NCBI GenBank assembly: GCA_025965195.1 | Contig: JAOPXK010000059.1 | Location: 1 to 64,000 of the forward strand | Direction of reading: 5' to 3' | Origin: Marmoricola sp. | Lineage (GTDB): Bacteria > Actinomycetota > Actinomycetes > Propionibacteriales > Nocardioidaceae | Length of the DNA: 64,000 bases | Notes under the pieces: generated by a model | Told to the model about the DNA's origin: nothing | The model's database searches: none | The model's input: the letters and a program-made list of their open reading frames with translations, nothing else | Shown: piece after piece, positions 7,608 through 16,117 of the stretch | Position numbering within the stretch: the first letter of the stretch is position 1 | Layout: each line of letters begins with the position of its first letter | Program-made: the position numbers and the translations under genes

Positions 7608-8666
7608 ATGACCAAGATCGATCCGGCAGCGCCCGTTCTCGTCACCGGAGGAAGTGGGTACGTCGCCAGCTGGATCGTCCGCTATCTCCTCGAGGACGGC
7701 CACACCGTCCGGGCGACCGTGCGTGACCCCGCGAAGCCCAAGGGCCTCGAACACCTGCACAGGCTGGCGGATGCGCATCCCGGGAAGCTGTCGCTGCACC
7801 AGGCCGACCTGCTCGACGAAGGCAGCTTCGCCGAGGCGATGCCGGGCTGCGAGCTCGTCATCCACACGGCGTCCCCGTTCCTGATCGGCAACATCCGGAA
7901 TCCCCAGCGTGAGCTGGTCGAACCGGCTCTCGAAGGCACCCGCAACGTGCTGGCCAGTGTCGACGCCACCGACTCGGTGAAGCGGGTCGTGCTGACCAGC
8001 AGTGTGGTCGCGGTCCACGGTGACAACGCCGACATGCGTGGGGCGGACACCTTCACCGAGGCCGACTGGAACACCACGAGCAGCGTCGACCACCAGCCCT
8101 ACCCCTACTCCAAGACCGTCGCCGAGCGTGCGGCCTGGGCCATCCAGGCCGCGCAGAAGCGCTGGGACCTCGTCACGATCCACCCAGGTCTGGTGCTCGG
8201 TCCGGCCCTGACGACGGCCAGCGTCTCAGGGAGCATGACGACGATGAAGCACTTCACCGACCTGTCGATGGCGGCCGGTGCTCCCGCGCTCCAGATGGGA
8301 GTCGTCGACGTACGCGATGTTGCCCGCGCCCACATCCTGGCCGGCTTCACGCCCGAGGCGAACGGCCGCTACCTCACCAACGCCGAGACCGTCAGCATGC
8401 TGCAGATGGGCAAGATCCTGCGCCGTGCCTTCGGCCGCAGTCTCTCCTTCCCGACTCGCGAGCTGCCCAAGTTCATGATCAGGATCGGCGCGCCAGCGGC
8501 CGGACTCACCCGGAAGTTCGTCGACCTCAACGTGGGCTGGCCACTTGCCTATGACAGCAGCCGGACCAGCGCCGAGCTGGGTGTCGAGTTCCGCCCGGCG
8601 GAGACGACGATCGCCGAGCACTATCAGCAGATGATCGACGACGGGCTGGTGCGCGGACCTCGTTAG
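7608..8666 (+). CDS. NAD(P)-dependent epimerase/reductase of the extended SDR family
   Basis: A 352-residue extended short-chain dehydrogenase of the dihydroflavonol-4-reductase-like group. The Rossmann motif is VLVTGGSGYVASWIVRYL (about residues 9-26). The active-site YxxxK is in PYPYSKTVAERAAW, with an upstream LTSSVVAVHG serine. Members reduce aldehydes or ketones with NADPH; the substrate cannot be told. The ATG at 7608 follows a GAAGGA site. The C-terminal region (about 260-350) carries the usual extended-SDR substrate cap. Its TAG stop overlaps the stop of the convergent DUF1801 gene by 3 nt. Confidence 0.87.
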   Translation: MTKIDPAAPVLVTGGSGYVASWIVRYLLEDGHTVRATVRDPAKPKGLEHLHRLADAHPGKLSLHQADLLDEGSFAEAMPGCELVIHTASPFLIGNIRNPQRELVEPALEGTRNVLASVDATDSVKRVVLTSSVVAVHGDNADMRGADTFTEADWNTTSSVDHQPYPYSKTVAERAAWAIQAAQKRWDLVTIHPGLVLGPALTTASVSGSMTTMKHFTDLSMAAGAPALQMGVVDVRDVARAHILAGFTPEANGRYLTNAETVSMLQMGKILRRAFGRSLSFPTRELPKFMIRIGAPAAGLTRKFVDLNVGWPLAYDSSRTSAELGVEFRPAETTIAEHYQQMIDDGLVRGPR

Positions 8667-9013
8667 GACCGCTGCTCAACGAGCTGCTCGACGGCCCGGG
8701 CGATCAGTGCGAGCGGCATCGGCTCGTCGAGGGGGAACCTGGCCATCCCCCTGGAGCGGTACGGCGCGATCGCCTCCTCGAACTCCGCGTCGCCGGCCGG
8801 CAACGGATAGAAACCGATGTGGCCCTTCCACCCGCCGATGCTGACGAGCCGAGTGCCGGCGAGCGCGAAGGCCGGCATCTGGTAGCTGATCGACTCCTCG
8901 GCTCCCGGCATCGCGCGGTGGATGGCCTGCCTGACCTCCTCGAGCACGGCCCGTACCTCGGCCGGGAAGGATCCGATGTACTCCTCGACGCTGGTGAACT
9001 TCGCGGTTGCCAC
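8663..9013 (-). CDS. DUF1801 family protein (YdhG/Fra-like)
   Basis: A 116-residue protein of the DUF1801 group, small alpha/beta proteins of unknown biochemical role; one relative is an iron-chaperone-like (frataxin-type) protein. The diagnostic features are TSVEEYIGSFPAEVRAVLEE, then MPGAEESISYQMPAFAL, and GHIGFYPLPAGDAEFEE. The GTG start at 9013 is chosen because AGGAG lies 7 nt upstream; the open frame continues to 9370 but that part has no family similarity. Its stop overlaps that of the SDR gene. Function is not known. Confidence 0.78.
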   Translation of the reverse strand: MATAKFTSVEEYIGSFPAEVRAVLEEVRQAIHRAMPGAEESISYQMPAFALAGTRLVSIGGWKGHIGFYPLPAGDAEFEEAIAPYRSRGMARFPLDEPMPLALIARAVEQLVEQRS

Positions 9014-9223
9014 GGCTCGCTCCTGTCCGGCTGACGGTCTGGTCGACCCATTGTCCAACACGGACTTCTTGCGTCGCCGTGCTCGAACGAGCGCGAATTC
9101 TGTGGTGTCGAGGCGACTGTTCAAAAGTTGTGATCGCCAAGGTCTTGTCGCGGGATGGGCTGACCGGGAAGAGTCCTGCGGGTCGGGCCGCCCGGTCCGG
9201 CTGCTCGAAGGGGACACGTTTCT

Positions 9224-12169
9224 ATGGAAAACACGCCTGGTTTGAGACTGCGGCTGGCCGGGGTGGTGACGGTTTCCACCGTCGCACTGGTCACCGGACT
9301 GGCAACGGTCGGTGCGGCCGGAACCGCGACTGCGGCAGCACGCAACGTCGGCACGCACCGCGCCGCGCATTCAGAAGGTCAGAAGCCCGACTACGACGCA
9401 CGCCAGGGCGCGGGGGCAGCCGGCAAGACGACCGTCTCGATCCGCGCCGCGAAGGCATCATCGCGCAGGGCCACCCAGCAGCTCCGGACGCGGCTCGGCC
9501 CGCAGGCACTGGTCGAGATGGACGGCACGACGGGCACGCCGCGCATCGTCGCCCGCCTCGACGGCTACCTGACCGGCGCGAGCAAACGGCCGGCCAACAC
9601 GATCGCCATCAACTACGTCCGGCAGAACCTGGCCGCACTCGGTCTCAAGCACACCGACCTCGGCACCTTCCGGCTGCGCCGCACCTACACCGACGTCGCC
9701 GGCATCCACCACCTCTCCTACGCGCAGTACGTCGACGGTGAGGAGGTCTTCGGCAACGGCTTGCAGGCCAACGTGACCAGGAAGGGCAAGCTCCTGAGCC
9801 TGAGCGGATCCCCGATCTCGGGCCTGCTCGACCCACCGTCCGACACGTTCGAGGTGCCTTCGAAGACAGCAGCCATCGCCGCGGCCCGCAAGGACGCCAA
9901 CGAGCCCACCCAAGCCGGCTCGCGTGACACCGCCAAGCCCGTCGTCTTCGTGGCCGAAGGCGTGAGCCACCATGCCTGGCAGGTCGTGACGATGTCCGCC
10001 CAGAACCCGGCACTGTCCGTGATCGACGCGACGACCGGCAGCGTGCTCTTCCGTCAGGACCTCTCCTCCGACGCCAACGCGCCCGTCGCGAAGAAGCCGG
10101 CCAGGAAGAAGGCCCCGACGTCGCGAGGAATCGCCTATCGCTACTTCCCGAAGCACAGCACCGGCGGCACCCAGGCCGGCGTCAACTACACGACGCGCGG
10201 CTGGCTCAGCGGTACGGCGACCAAGCTCAGCGGCAACAACTCCCACACCTACGCCGATGTGAACGATGACAACATCGCCAACCCGAGCGAGGAAATTCCA
10301 CCGAAGTCCCCGCACGCGTGGAACTACCCGCTGCGGGCGTTCAACCTGCCCGGGGTGTCGTTCTGCAACAATCCGTTCCCGTGTTCGTGGGACCCCGACA
10401 CCGCGAACTCGTGGCAGGTCAACCGGAACCAGAACGCGGCGCAGGTCTTCTACTTCGTCAACAACTGGCATGACCACCTGCTGGCCGCGCCGATCGGCTT
10501 CACCCAGAACGCCGGCAACTTCCAGCAGGTCAACAGGTCCGGCCTCGGCGCGGGTGGCGACGCGGTCGTCACCCAGACCGATGACGGCGCCGACACGGCC
10601 GACGGGCTGCCCGACGGCGATCACATCGACAACGCCAACATGGACACTCCGCCGGACGGTCAGGCGCCGACCATGCAGATGTATCTCCAGCACCAGCCCG
10701 GTACGACGTACCCCGACGGCGACCCGTTCTCCCCGACCAACGTGGGCGACGAAGCCGACACGGTCTACCACGAGTACACCCACGGCCTGTCCCACCGTCT
10801 GGTCGTCGACGCCACTGGTGTCGCGACCCTCGGCCCGATCCAGGGCGATGCGATGGGTGAGGCCTGGAGCGACTGGTACGCCATGGACTACCTCGTGGCC
10901 AAGGGCCTGCAGAAGGACGTCAAGGGCAAGGTCGACGTGGTGTTGTTCCAGTACGACGGCGAAGGCGTGGCTCTCGACCGCACCCAGCCGATGGACTGCA
11001 AGGTCGGCTCCCAGGCGGCAGCCTGTGGTGGCGGCACGACCGGTCACCTGGGCGGCTACACCTACGCCGACTACGGCAACATCGCCGGCGGCCCGGAGGT
11101 CCACGCAGATGGCGAGATCTGGGGCGAGACGCTCTGGGACCTGCGCGACAAGCTGGGTTCTGCGAAGACCGAGTCGCTGGTGACGCGGGCGATGGAGCTG
11201 TCTCCGTCCGACCCGTCGATGCTCGACGAGCGCAACGCGATCCTGATCGCCGACACCGCGGTCTTCAACGGCGCCGACCGCAACGCGATCTGGAGTGTCT
11301 TCGCACACCGTGGCATGGGCTACTTCGCCGGCAGCCTCGACGGTGGCGACGTCTCGCCGGGTGCGGACTTCCACACCCCGCGGCCGAACGCTCCGAAGGG
11401 CACGATCCACGGTGTCGTGACGGACGCCGACAGTGGCCAGCCCGTCGCCGGCGTGACGGTCGCGCTGGCCTTCCAGGGTGCACCCGGTGCAGCCAACCCG
11501 GCTGCCACCACGGCCGCGAACGGCAGCTACACGCTGGGCCCGGTTCCGATCGGCGTCTACCCGAAGATCAACGTCGCGGGTGCCGGTTATGACCCGGTCA
11601 GCTCGAAGGTCACGGTCACCCACGCCGGGGTCACGAAGAACTTCGTGGTTCGCCGCGACTGGGCGGCCTCGAGCGGAGGTGCTTCGATCTCCGACTTCAA
11701 CGGGCCGGACTTCAGCCCGCAATGTGGTCCCGACGATGCCATCGACAACAGCCAGGCAACCGGCTGGGGCTCGACGACGGGTGACGACGACGGCGACGCG
11801 ACGAACACGTTCGTCCCGAAGTGGATCGTGATCGACCTGCCCGCCACGATCGACGTCACCGGCTTCGCAGTCGACCCGGCGGCGACGTGTGGTGATGGAG
11901 GCAGCGCCTCGGTCAGCGACTACCGGATCGAGACGTCTCCGGACGGCACCACCTGGACGGAGGCGGCGAGCGGCACGTTCACCATCGACGACCGTGGTGT
12001 CCTGACTCCGATCGCCCCGACCGCAGGAGCGACCGGTGTGCAGTTCGTGAGGTTCACGATGCTGGGCAACCAGACTCCGGACTTCGCGACGAACTGCCCG
12101 GATGGCGGGTTCTCGGGTTGCTCGTTCACCGACATGAGTGAGATCGAGGTGTACGGCGCAGCCAGCTGA
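9224..12169 (+). CDS. Secreted M36 (fungalysin-type) zinc metallopeptidase
   Basis: A 981-residue secreted endopeptidase. A signal peptide covers about 1-38 (LAGVVTVSTVALVTGLATVG, then AAARN). The FTP/PepSY-type propeptide spans about 75-270, and the M36 catalytic domain about 300-715. The zinc motif HEYTH is at residues 516-520 and the third ligand is Glu546 in GEAWSDWYAMD. After it come a carboxypeptidase-regulatory-like beta sandwich (about 725-800, GTIHGVVTDADSGQPVAGV) and a C-terminal domain (about 830-981) with four cysteines and a discoidin-like pattern (WIVIDLPATIDVTGFAVDPA). The ATG has an AAGGGGA site 9 nt upstream. Probable role: extracellular protein breakdown, with the C-terminal modules binding matrix or cell surface. 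A double hairpin follows. Confidence 0.93.
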   Translation: MENTPGLRLRLAGVVTVSTVALVTGLATVGAAGTATAAARNVGTHRAAHSEGQKPDYDARQGAGAAGKTTVSIRAAKASSRRATQQLRTRLGPQALVEMDGTTGTPRIVARLDGYLTGASKRPANTIAINYVRQNLAALGLKHTDLGTFRLRRTYTDVAGIHHLSYAQYVDGEEVFGNGLQANVTRKGKLLSLSGSPISGLLDPPSDTFEVPSKTAAIAAARKDANEPTQAGSRDTAKPVVFVAEGVSHHAWQVVTMSAQNPALSVIDATTGSVLFRQDLSSDANAPVAKKPARKKAPTSRGIAYRYFPKHSTGGTQAGVNYTTRGWLSGTATKLSGNNSHTYADVNDDNIANPSEEIPPKSPHAWNYPLRAFNLPGVSFCNNPFPCSWDPDTANSWQVNRNQNAAQVFYFVNNWHDHLLAAPIGFTQNAGNFQQVNRSGLGAGGDAVVTQTDDGADTADGLPDGDHIDNANMDTPPDGQAPTMQMYLQHQPGTTYPDGDPFSPTNVGDEADTVYHEYTHGLSHRLVVDATGVATLGPIQGDAMGEAWSDWYAMDYLVAKGLQKDVKGKVDVVLFQYDGEGVALDRTQPMDCKVGSQAAACGGGTTGHLGGYTYADYGNIAGGPEVHADGEIWGETLWDLRDKLGSAKTESLVTRAMELSPSDPSMLDERNAILIADTAVFNGADRNAIWSVFAHRGMGYFAGSLDGGDVSPGADFHTPRPNAPKGTIHGVVTDADSGQPVAGVTVALAFQGAPGAANPAATTAANGSYTLGPVPIGVYPKINVAGAGYDPVSSKVTVTHAGVTKNFVVRRDWAASSGGASISDFNGPDFSPQCGPDDAIDNSQATGWGSTTGDDDGDATNTFVPKWIVIDLPATIDVTGFAVDPAATCGDGGSASVSDYRIETSPDGTTWTEAASGTFTIDDRGVLTPIAPTAGATGVQFVRFTMLGNQTPDFATNCPDGGFSGCSFTDMSEIEVYGAAS

Positions 12170-12172
12170 CCA

Positions 12173-12194
12173 AGCCGAGAAGCACAACTCGGCT
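12173..12194 (+). terminator. First hairpin after the M36 gene
   Basis: A 7-bp stem AGCCGAG/CTCGGCT with an 8-nt loop, 4 bp after the stop. It has no T tract and probably works with the longer hairpin behind it. Confidence 0.4.
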
Positions 12195-12197
12195 GAA

Positions 12198-12231
12198 ACT
12201 CGGCCGGTGGAGGCGACTCCACCGGCCGAGT
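12198..12231 (+). terminator. 15-bp GNRA-loop hairpin after the M36 gene
   Basis: CTCGGCCGGTGGAG pairs perfectly with its complement around a GCGA tetraloop (12213-12216), with an extra A-T pair at the base. It lacks a U tract, as many actinobacterial terminators do, and may instead protect the mRNA 3' end. Confidence 0.6.
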
Positions 12232-12245
12232 GCCGTTCCCGACCG

Positions 12246-12309
12246 GCCGGGGATGGCCGGGGAATGGTCCGGGGATGGCCCAGGATGGCCCGGGACGGCC
12301 CGGAATGGC
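12246..12309 (+). repeat. Degenerate 10-11 bp tandem repeat (GGGATGGCC type)
   Basis: Six imperfect copies of a GG-rich unit (cccgggatgg and variants ggaatgg, ggacgg) run head to tail between the M36 terminator and the alarmone synthetase gene. It is G-rich on the plus strand, with runs of three or four G about every 10 nt. Confidence 0.6.
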
Positions 12310-12373
12310 AACGTGCGCTTGGGAGTCCGACACGGCAGGGTGGGCACATGCACGTCGAGGACAGGCACCCCAG

Positions 12374-13369
12374 ATGGTGAGGCCGCCGGGCAAGGACCTG
12401 GTCCGCTCCGCGGTGCAGGCGTACGCCGAGATGCAGCCCGAGCTGGTCGAGGTGACCGACGGGTTCGTCACCGACGTGACGACGCTGCTGGACGACGCCG
12501 GCATCAACTATCTCAGTGTGACCGGCCGGGCGAAGAGTGTCGCGAGCTTCGCAGGCAAGGCCGCCCGGTCGGCGAACGGCAGGCCGCTCTACGCGGATCC
12601 CCTGGTCGACATCACCGACCAGATCGGCGTACGCGTCATCACCTATGTGCACGGTGATGTGGCTGCCGTCGCGGACCTGCTCGCCGATCAGCTGACCGTG
12701 CTCGACGACCGCGACATGGGTCTGGAGACCGCGAGTGAGGGCCGGTTCGGCTACGCCAGCCGGCACGTCCTGGTCGCCCTCGACCCACCTCACGAGAACC
12801 GCAGTGCGAGCGTGCAGATCCGCACCGTCCTGCAGCACGCGTGGGCGGAGTTCGAGCACGACATCCGTTACAAGGGGTCGATTCCCGAGGAGCACGCCCC
12901 CGACCTCGACCGCCGGTTCACGCTGGCGGCCGGTCTTCTCGAGCTCGCCGACCGGGAGTTCTCCGAGATCCGCGACCGGTTGCAGGTCTCGATGACCGAC
13001 CAGCCGGCCGAGGCCGATGTCAACGACCCGCGGATCAGCGCGCAGGACCTGGCGAAGTTCCTCGCCGGCCAGTACTCCGATGCAGGCTGGTCGCGGACCG
13101 ATCACTACGCCTGGATCTCCGGGCTGCTCCTCGAGCTGGGCATCAGCTCACTCGACGAGCTCGGTGACCTGCTGACCTCGGTCGACACTCCAGCGATCGA
13201 GGCGCGGATGGGCTATCGCTACCCTGCCGGCGCAGTACGCCGTCTCGACGATGCGCTGCTCGCGGTGTTCGGCGCGACGTACATCAACCTGCACGGCAAC
13301 TCCCATCGGGTGCCACTGCTCCAGGCCCGGCTGGAGAAGCTGCGCACCGAAGGCGATGCCGAACGCTAG
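12374..13369 (+). CDS. Small alarmone synthetase-like GTP pyrophosphokinase (RelA/SpoT domain)
   Basis: A 331-residue protein with a RelA/SpoT nucleotidyltransferase domain (about residues 40-190), which would transfer pyrophosphate from ATP to GDP or GTP. Conserved parts are INYLSVTGRAKSVASFAGKA, PLVDITDQIGVRVITYVHGD and SVQIRTVLQHAWAEFEHDI. There is no HD hydrolase domain and no TGS/ACT domain, so it is a small synthetase type. About 120 C-terminal residues are helical and unassigned. The ATG at 12374 follows GAGGACAGG at a rather long distance. No obvious antitoxin gene is adjacent, which argues against a toxSAS pair. Its stop overlaps that of the convergent PPOX gene by 3 nt. Confidence 0.85.
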   Translation: MVRPPGKDLVRSAVQAYAEMQPELVEVTDGFVTDVTTLLDDAGINYLSVTGRAKSVASFAGKAARSANGRPLYADPLVDITDQIGVRVITYVHGDVAAVADLLADQLTVLDDRDMGLETASEGRFGYASRHVLVALDPPHENRSASVQIRTVLQHAWAEFEHDIRYKGSIPEEHAPDLDRRFTLAAGLLELADREFSEIRDRLQVSMTDQPAEADVNDPRISAQDLAKFLAGQYSDAGWSRTDHYAWISGLLLELGISSLDELGDLLTSVDTPAIEARMGYRYPAGAVRRLDDALLAVFGATYINLHGNSHRVPLLQARLEKLRTEGDAER

Positions 13370-13806
13370 CTTCCGCTCGCCTGCGGGAGCTTGAGCATCC
13401 CGTAGGCCCGGGTCGGTGTGAACCTGACGACGGCACGCTGCTCGGCCACCATGGCCGCGCGGTATGCCGCCCAGTCCTCGTGCTCGCCGACCAGCAACCG
13501 GTAGAGGTCGACGAGCTCGTCCGCAGCAGCATCATCGGGTGCCGAGGCCACCGCGGACAGCTCGACCGACCCCTCGAGGACGGCATAGGAGAAGAAGTTG
13601 TCGCCGTTGACGTGCAAGGCGGCCCACGGCTCGCGTTGCAGGTTGCGGAACTTCGCCCGGTCGGCGGTGGTGGAGATCCGGATGACGCCGTCCTCGCCGA
13701 CAGCATGGAGCACATTGGAGAGCTGAGGGCGACGGTCGCGGCGGATCGTGGTGAGCACTGACTCCCTGGTCGCACGCGCCGCGTGGAGTGCCTGGTCGAG
13801 TTCCAT
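13366..13806 (-). CDS. PPOX-class flavin/F420-dependent oxidoreductase
   Basis: A 146-residue split-barrel protein of the pyridoxamine-phosphate-oxidase-like class, typical of actinobacteria that use F420. Family marks are the start MELDQALHAARATRESVLTT, RRPQLSNVLHAVGEDGVIRI, STTADRAKFRNLQREPWAAL and the end VVRFTPTRAYGMLKLP. Members reduce or oxidise small molecules with bound F420 or FMN; the physiological substrate is unknown. A GAGG site precedes the ATG at 13806. It is convergent with the alarmone synthetase gene, sharing 4 bases (CTAG) at the stops. The 202 bp upstream hold no clear element. Confidence 0.87.
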   Translation of the reverse strand: MELDQALHAARATRESVLTTIRRDRRPQLSNVLHAVGEDGVIRISTTADRAKFRNLQREPWAALHVNGDNFFSYAVLEGSVELSAVASAPDDAAADELVDLYRLLVGEHEDWAAYRAAMVAEQRAVVRFTPTRAYGMLKLPQASGS

Positions 13807-14008
13807 ACCTGCCTCAGCGACCTGCGCGTCGGAGCTATTCCCGCACCGAAGCGGTGCAACCGTGGTCTACACCGGAAGAAACCCGGGGCAAACTCCGTTG
13901 CGGACCCAAGGTCTGCGTTGAAGAATGGCTGTGCCGGAAGTCAGACAGCTGAGGAGATGTTGATGCTTCCCATCCAGGCTTGGTGCGCTTGATGTCCGGC
14001 GCTGACTC

Positions 14009-14800
14009 ATGACCGTCGCCACCTGGCGCAACGAACACCGGGGCGTCGTTCGGGTGATCGGAAGCACGGTCAGCATCGAGCTGGCGGCGCTGGTGGCACT
14101 CGGGGTCACCTACACGTTCATCCGAGCCGGCCAGGGCAACGACGCGGGTGTTGCGATTGCCCATGCTCATCACATCCTCAGCATCGAAGGGCCGATCTTC
14201 GGTCACCTCGAGCGCCCGCTCAACCAGTGGCTCGTCGGACTGCCGGCTCTCGCCGTACCCGCCTGCTACTTCTATGCGCTGATGCACTACGCCGTCACTC
14301 CGACCGTGCTGCTGGTGTCGAGGCGGTCCGGCGGATGGTCCTACTGGCGGGGCTACTGGGCCCTGATGATCGCCTCCGCCATCGCCCTGGTGATCTACGC
14401 CAGGTACCCCGTGGCGCCGCCCAGGCTCGTGCCCGACATCGACGTCGTCGACGTGATGAGGCGTTTTGCGAGCTACGGCTGGTGGGGCAGCGCGGCCTCG
14501 GCACCGCGCGGGATCGGGGACGCGACCAACCAGTTCGCTGCGATGCCGTCCCTCCACTTCGGGTGGTCGCTGTGGTGCGGCATCCAGATGTGGGGCTTCC
14601 GGTCGAAACTGTGGCGGATCCCGGCAATCGTGTACCCGACCCTGCAGGTGATCGTGGTCCTCGGCACGGCGAACCACTTCTTCCTCGACGTACTCGGCGG
14701 AGGCGCCTGCGTGCTCGTGGCGTACGCCGTGGTCGGTGCCCTGAAGCCGTTCGCCGACCGGTCACCCGCCGCGGAGGATTCCCCGTCTCACGTTGCCTGA
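14009..14800 (+). CDS. PAP2-superfamily membrane phosphatase / inositolphosphotransferase-like
   Basis: A 263-residue protein with six predicted TM helices of the PAP2_3 (Aur1/Ipt1-like) group. The phosphatase signature motifs are split as in the family: YPVAPPRL (motif 1 region, about 132-140), MPSLHFGWSLW (motif 2 with SLH, about 181-191), and GTANHFFLDVLGG (motif 3 with H and D, about 219-231). Such enzymes cleave or transfer lipid phosphate head groups at the outer face of the membrane. No Shine-Dalgarno or clear leaderless box precedes the ATG at 14009. The stop codon overlaps the first unit of the 21-bp tandem repeat and the long palindrome lies directly downstream. Confidence 0.85.
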   Translation: MTVATWRNEHRGVVRVIGSTVSIELAALVALGVTYTFIRAGQGNDAGVAIAHAHHILSIEGPIFGHLERPLNQWLVGLPALAVPACYFYALMHYAVTPTVLLVSRRSGGWSYWRGYWALMIASAIALVIYARYPVAPPRLVPDIDVVDVMRRFASYGWWGSAASAPRGIGDATNQFAAMPSLHFGWSLWCGIQMWGFRSKLWRIPAIVYPTLQVIVVLGTANHFFLDVLGGGACVLVAYAVVGALKPFADRSPAAEDSPSHVA

Positions 14801-14861
14801 TCGTCGGGCCCGCAGTTCTGATCGTCGGGCCCGGAGTTTTGATCGTCGGGCCCGGAGTTTT
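14799..14861 (+). repeat. Three tandem 21-bp repeats
   Basis: Three adjacent copies with a period of exactly 21 bp, starting at 14799, 14820 and 14841. The last two copies are identical; the first differs at the end (cgcagttct in place of cggagtttt). The first unit begins inside the PAP2 stop codon and the third merges into the left arm of the palindrome. Confidence 0.9.
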
Positions 14862-14949
14862 CACAGGGTATGAACCGAAACCTCCTCATCGCACACGTCG
14901 CGACATATGCGAAGAGGAGGTTTGACCTCATAGCCTGTGAAAACTCCGG
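14852..14949. repeat. 98-bp imperfect palindrome
   Basis: Two 49-nt arms meet at 14900/14901 and match at 41 of 49 positions. The outer 16 bp (14852-14867 with 14934-14949) are perfect, then come 5 bp, a 4-nt symmetric internal loop, 10 bp (AAACCTCCTC with GAGGAGGTTT) and 5 bp. It could fold as a long hairpin in RNA on either strand or as a DNA cruciform. It separates two plus-strand genes and may act as a terminator or be a REP/MITE-like element. Confidence 0.9.
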
Positions 14950-15007
14950 CCCCCGAACGTGACCAACGCCGCGTTTGGACGAGGGGGGCCTGGAGGATGA
15001 TTCAGGG

Positions 15008-16051
15008 GTGACCGCCCTCCCGCTTGACCCCGAGCCCGTCCTTCCCACTGGTTGGGAGGCGCGCGTGCCGGTGCCCGAGGACGTCGACCGGCTGGTGGAG
15101 CTCTGTGATGCCCAGCGGGTCGTCGCGCGCGGATCGGGATCGGTCGACGTCGATGCCATCACCGCGGAGTCCGTGGGCGCGGGCTCGTGGACCCGGCGGC
15201 AGCTGGTGGCGATCGACCCGGCGGGGACGATCCAGGCCTGGGCCACGGTGCACGACCGCGCCGCCGGCCGGACCGGCGTCCAGCTGGTGGTGGATCCGAA
15301 GGCCCCCGACGCCAACGAGCTGGCCGCCGGCCTGATCGCCTGGCAGGAGCAGGTGGCGATCGAGATCGGGTCGGAGCGTCCTGTCGAGGAGACCCAGCTC
15401 GACGCCCTCATCGACGTCGGTGACGAGCCCCAGCGGGGCTGGCTCGCCGAGGCCGGCTACCGCAAGACCCGCACCTACCTGAACATGAAGCGCCCGGTCG
15501 ACCCCGGCGAGCAGATGCCGCAGCCGCGCGCGGGCGTGACCGTACGCCGGGTCGGGGTGCACGAGCTCGACGACGGTACGACGATGCCGGTGGCCGCCGA
15601 CCTGCAGGCGGTGCACCGGATGCTCGAGGAGTCCTTCGAGGACCACTTCAACTCCTACCGGGAGAGCTTTCCGGAGTTCGCCCAACGGCTCCGCGAGGAT
15701 CCCGGCCACCGCTGGGACCACTGGTGGCTCGCCCTCATCGAGGACGACGGCGAGATGGTCCCCGGTGGAGCGCTGGTCAGCTCGCTCCTCACCGCGGACG
15801 ACACCGGGGCCGAGGGCAGCTACATCGACTACATCGGTGTACACCGACGGGCGCGCGGCAAGGGAGTGGCGAAGGCGCTGCTCCGCACGGTCATCGCCGA
15901 CGCCGCCGAACGTGGGCGCAACCGGGTGGCGCTCGAGGTCGATGCCGACTCGCCGACCGGGGCCGACGGGCTCTACAAGTCGATGGGCTGGAAGACGGCG
16001 TACGTCACGGAGTCCTGGCACAAGGACGTCGCTGTCCCCGCACGCGACTGA
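15008..16051 (+). CDS. Tandem-GNAT acetyltransferase, mycothiol-synthase-like
   Basis: A 347-residue protein made of two GNAT-type halves, as in mycothiol synthase and related actinobacterial enzymes. The C-terminal half is the catalytic type: EGSYIDYIGVHRRARGKGVA holds motif A with the acetyl-CoA loop RRARGKGVA, and RNRVALEVDADSPTGADGLY holds motif B. The N-terminal half (about 1-165) keeps the fold but lacks a clear acetyl-CoA loop. The GTG at 15008 is chosen because GGAGG lies 11 nt upstream; a TTG at 14975 is in frame but has no site. It is not MshD by any specific residue I can name, so the acceptor is open. Confidence 0.8.
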   Translation: MTALPLDPEPVLPTGWEARVPVPEDVDRLVELCDAQRVVARGSGSVDVDAITAESVGAGSWTRRQLVAIDPAGTIQAWATVHDRAAGRTGVQLVVDPKAPDANELAAGLIAWQEQVAIEIGSERPVEETQLDALIDVGDEPQRGWLAEAGYRKTRTYLNMKRPVDPGEQMPQPRAGVTVRRVGVHELDDGTTMPVAADLQAVHRMLEESFEDHFNSYRESFPEFAQRLREDPGHRWDHWWLALIEDDGEMVPGGALVSSLLTADDTGAEGSYIDYIGVHRRARGKGVAKALLRTVIADAAERGRNRVALEVDADSPTGADGLYKSMGWKTAYVTESWHKDVAVPARD

Positions 16052-16117
16052 CCGGCGCGCTCGGGTCCCTTGGCGGGCGCCCATAACTCCCTGTGGTGCC
16101 CGGACGTTGCTCACACC

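Noticed and set aside
9458-13105. Very long minus-strand open frame (about 1215 codons) opposite the M36 and alarmone synthetase genes
   Set aside because: Its translation is Arg/Val/Asp-rich low-complexity without any domain, and it mirrors real plus-strand genes. High-GC DNA often leaves an antisense frame open.
12374-13369. Toxin-antitoxin (toxSAS) module
   Set aside because: Neighbours are a secreted protease and a convergent PPOX gene; no small adjacent antitoxin gene is present.
14788-15411. Minus-strand frame with a repeated NSGPDDQ peptide
   Set aside because: The peptide repeat is the antisense reading of the 21-bp DNA repeat; the frame then runs opposite the GNAT gene and shows no domain.
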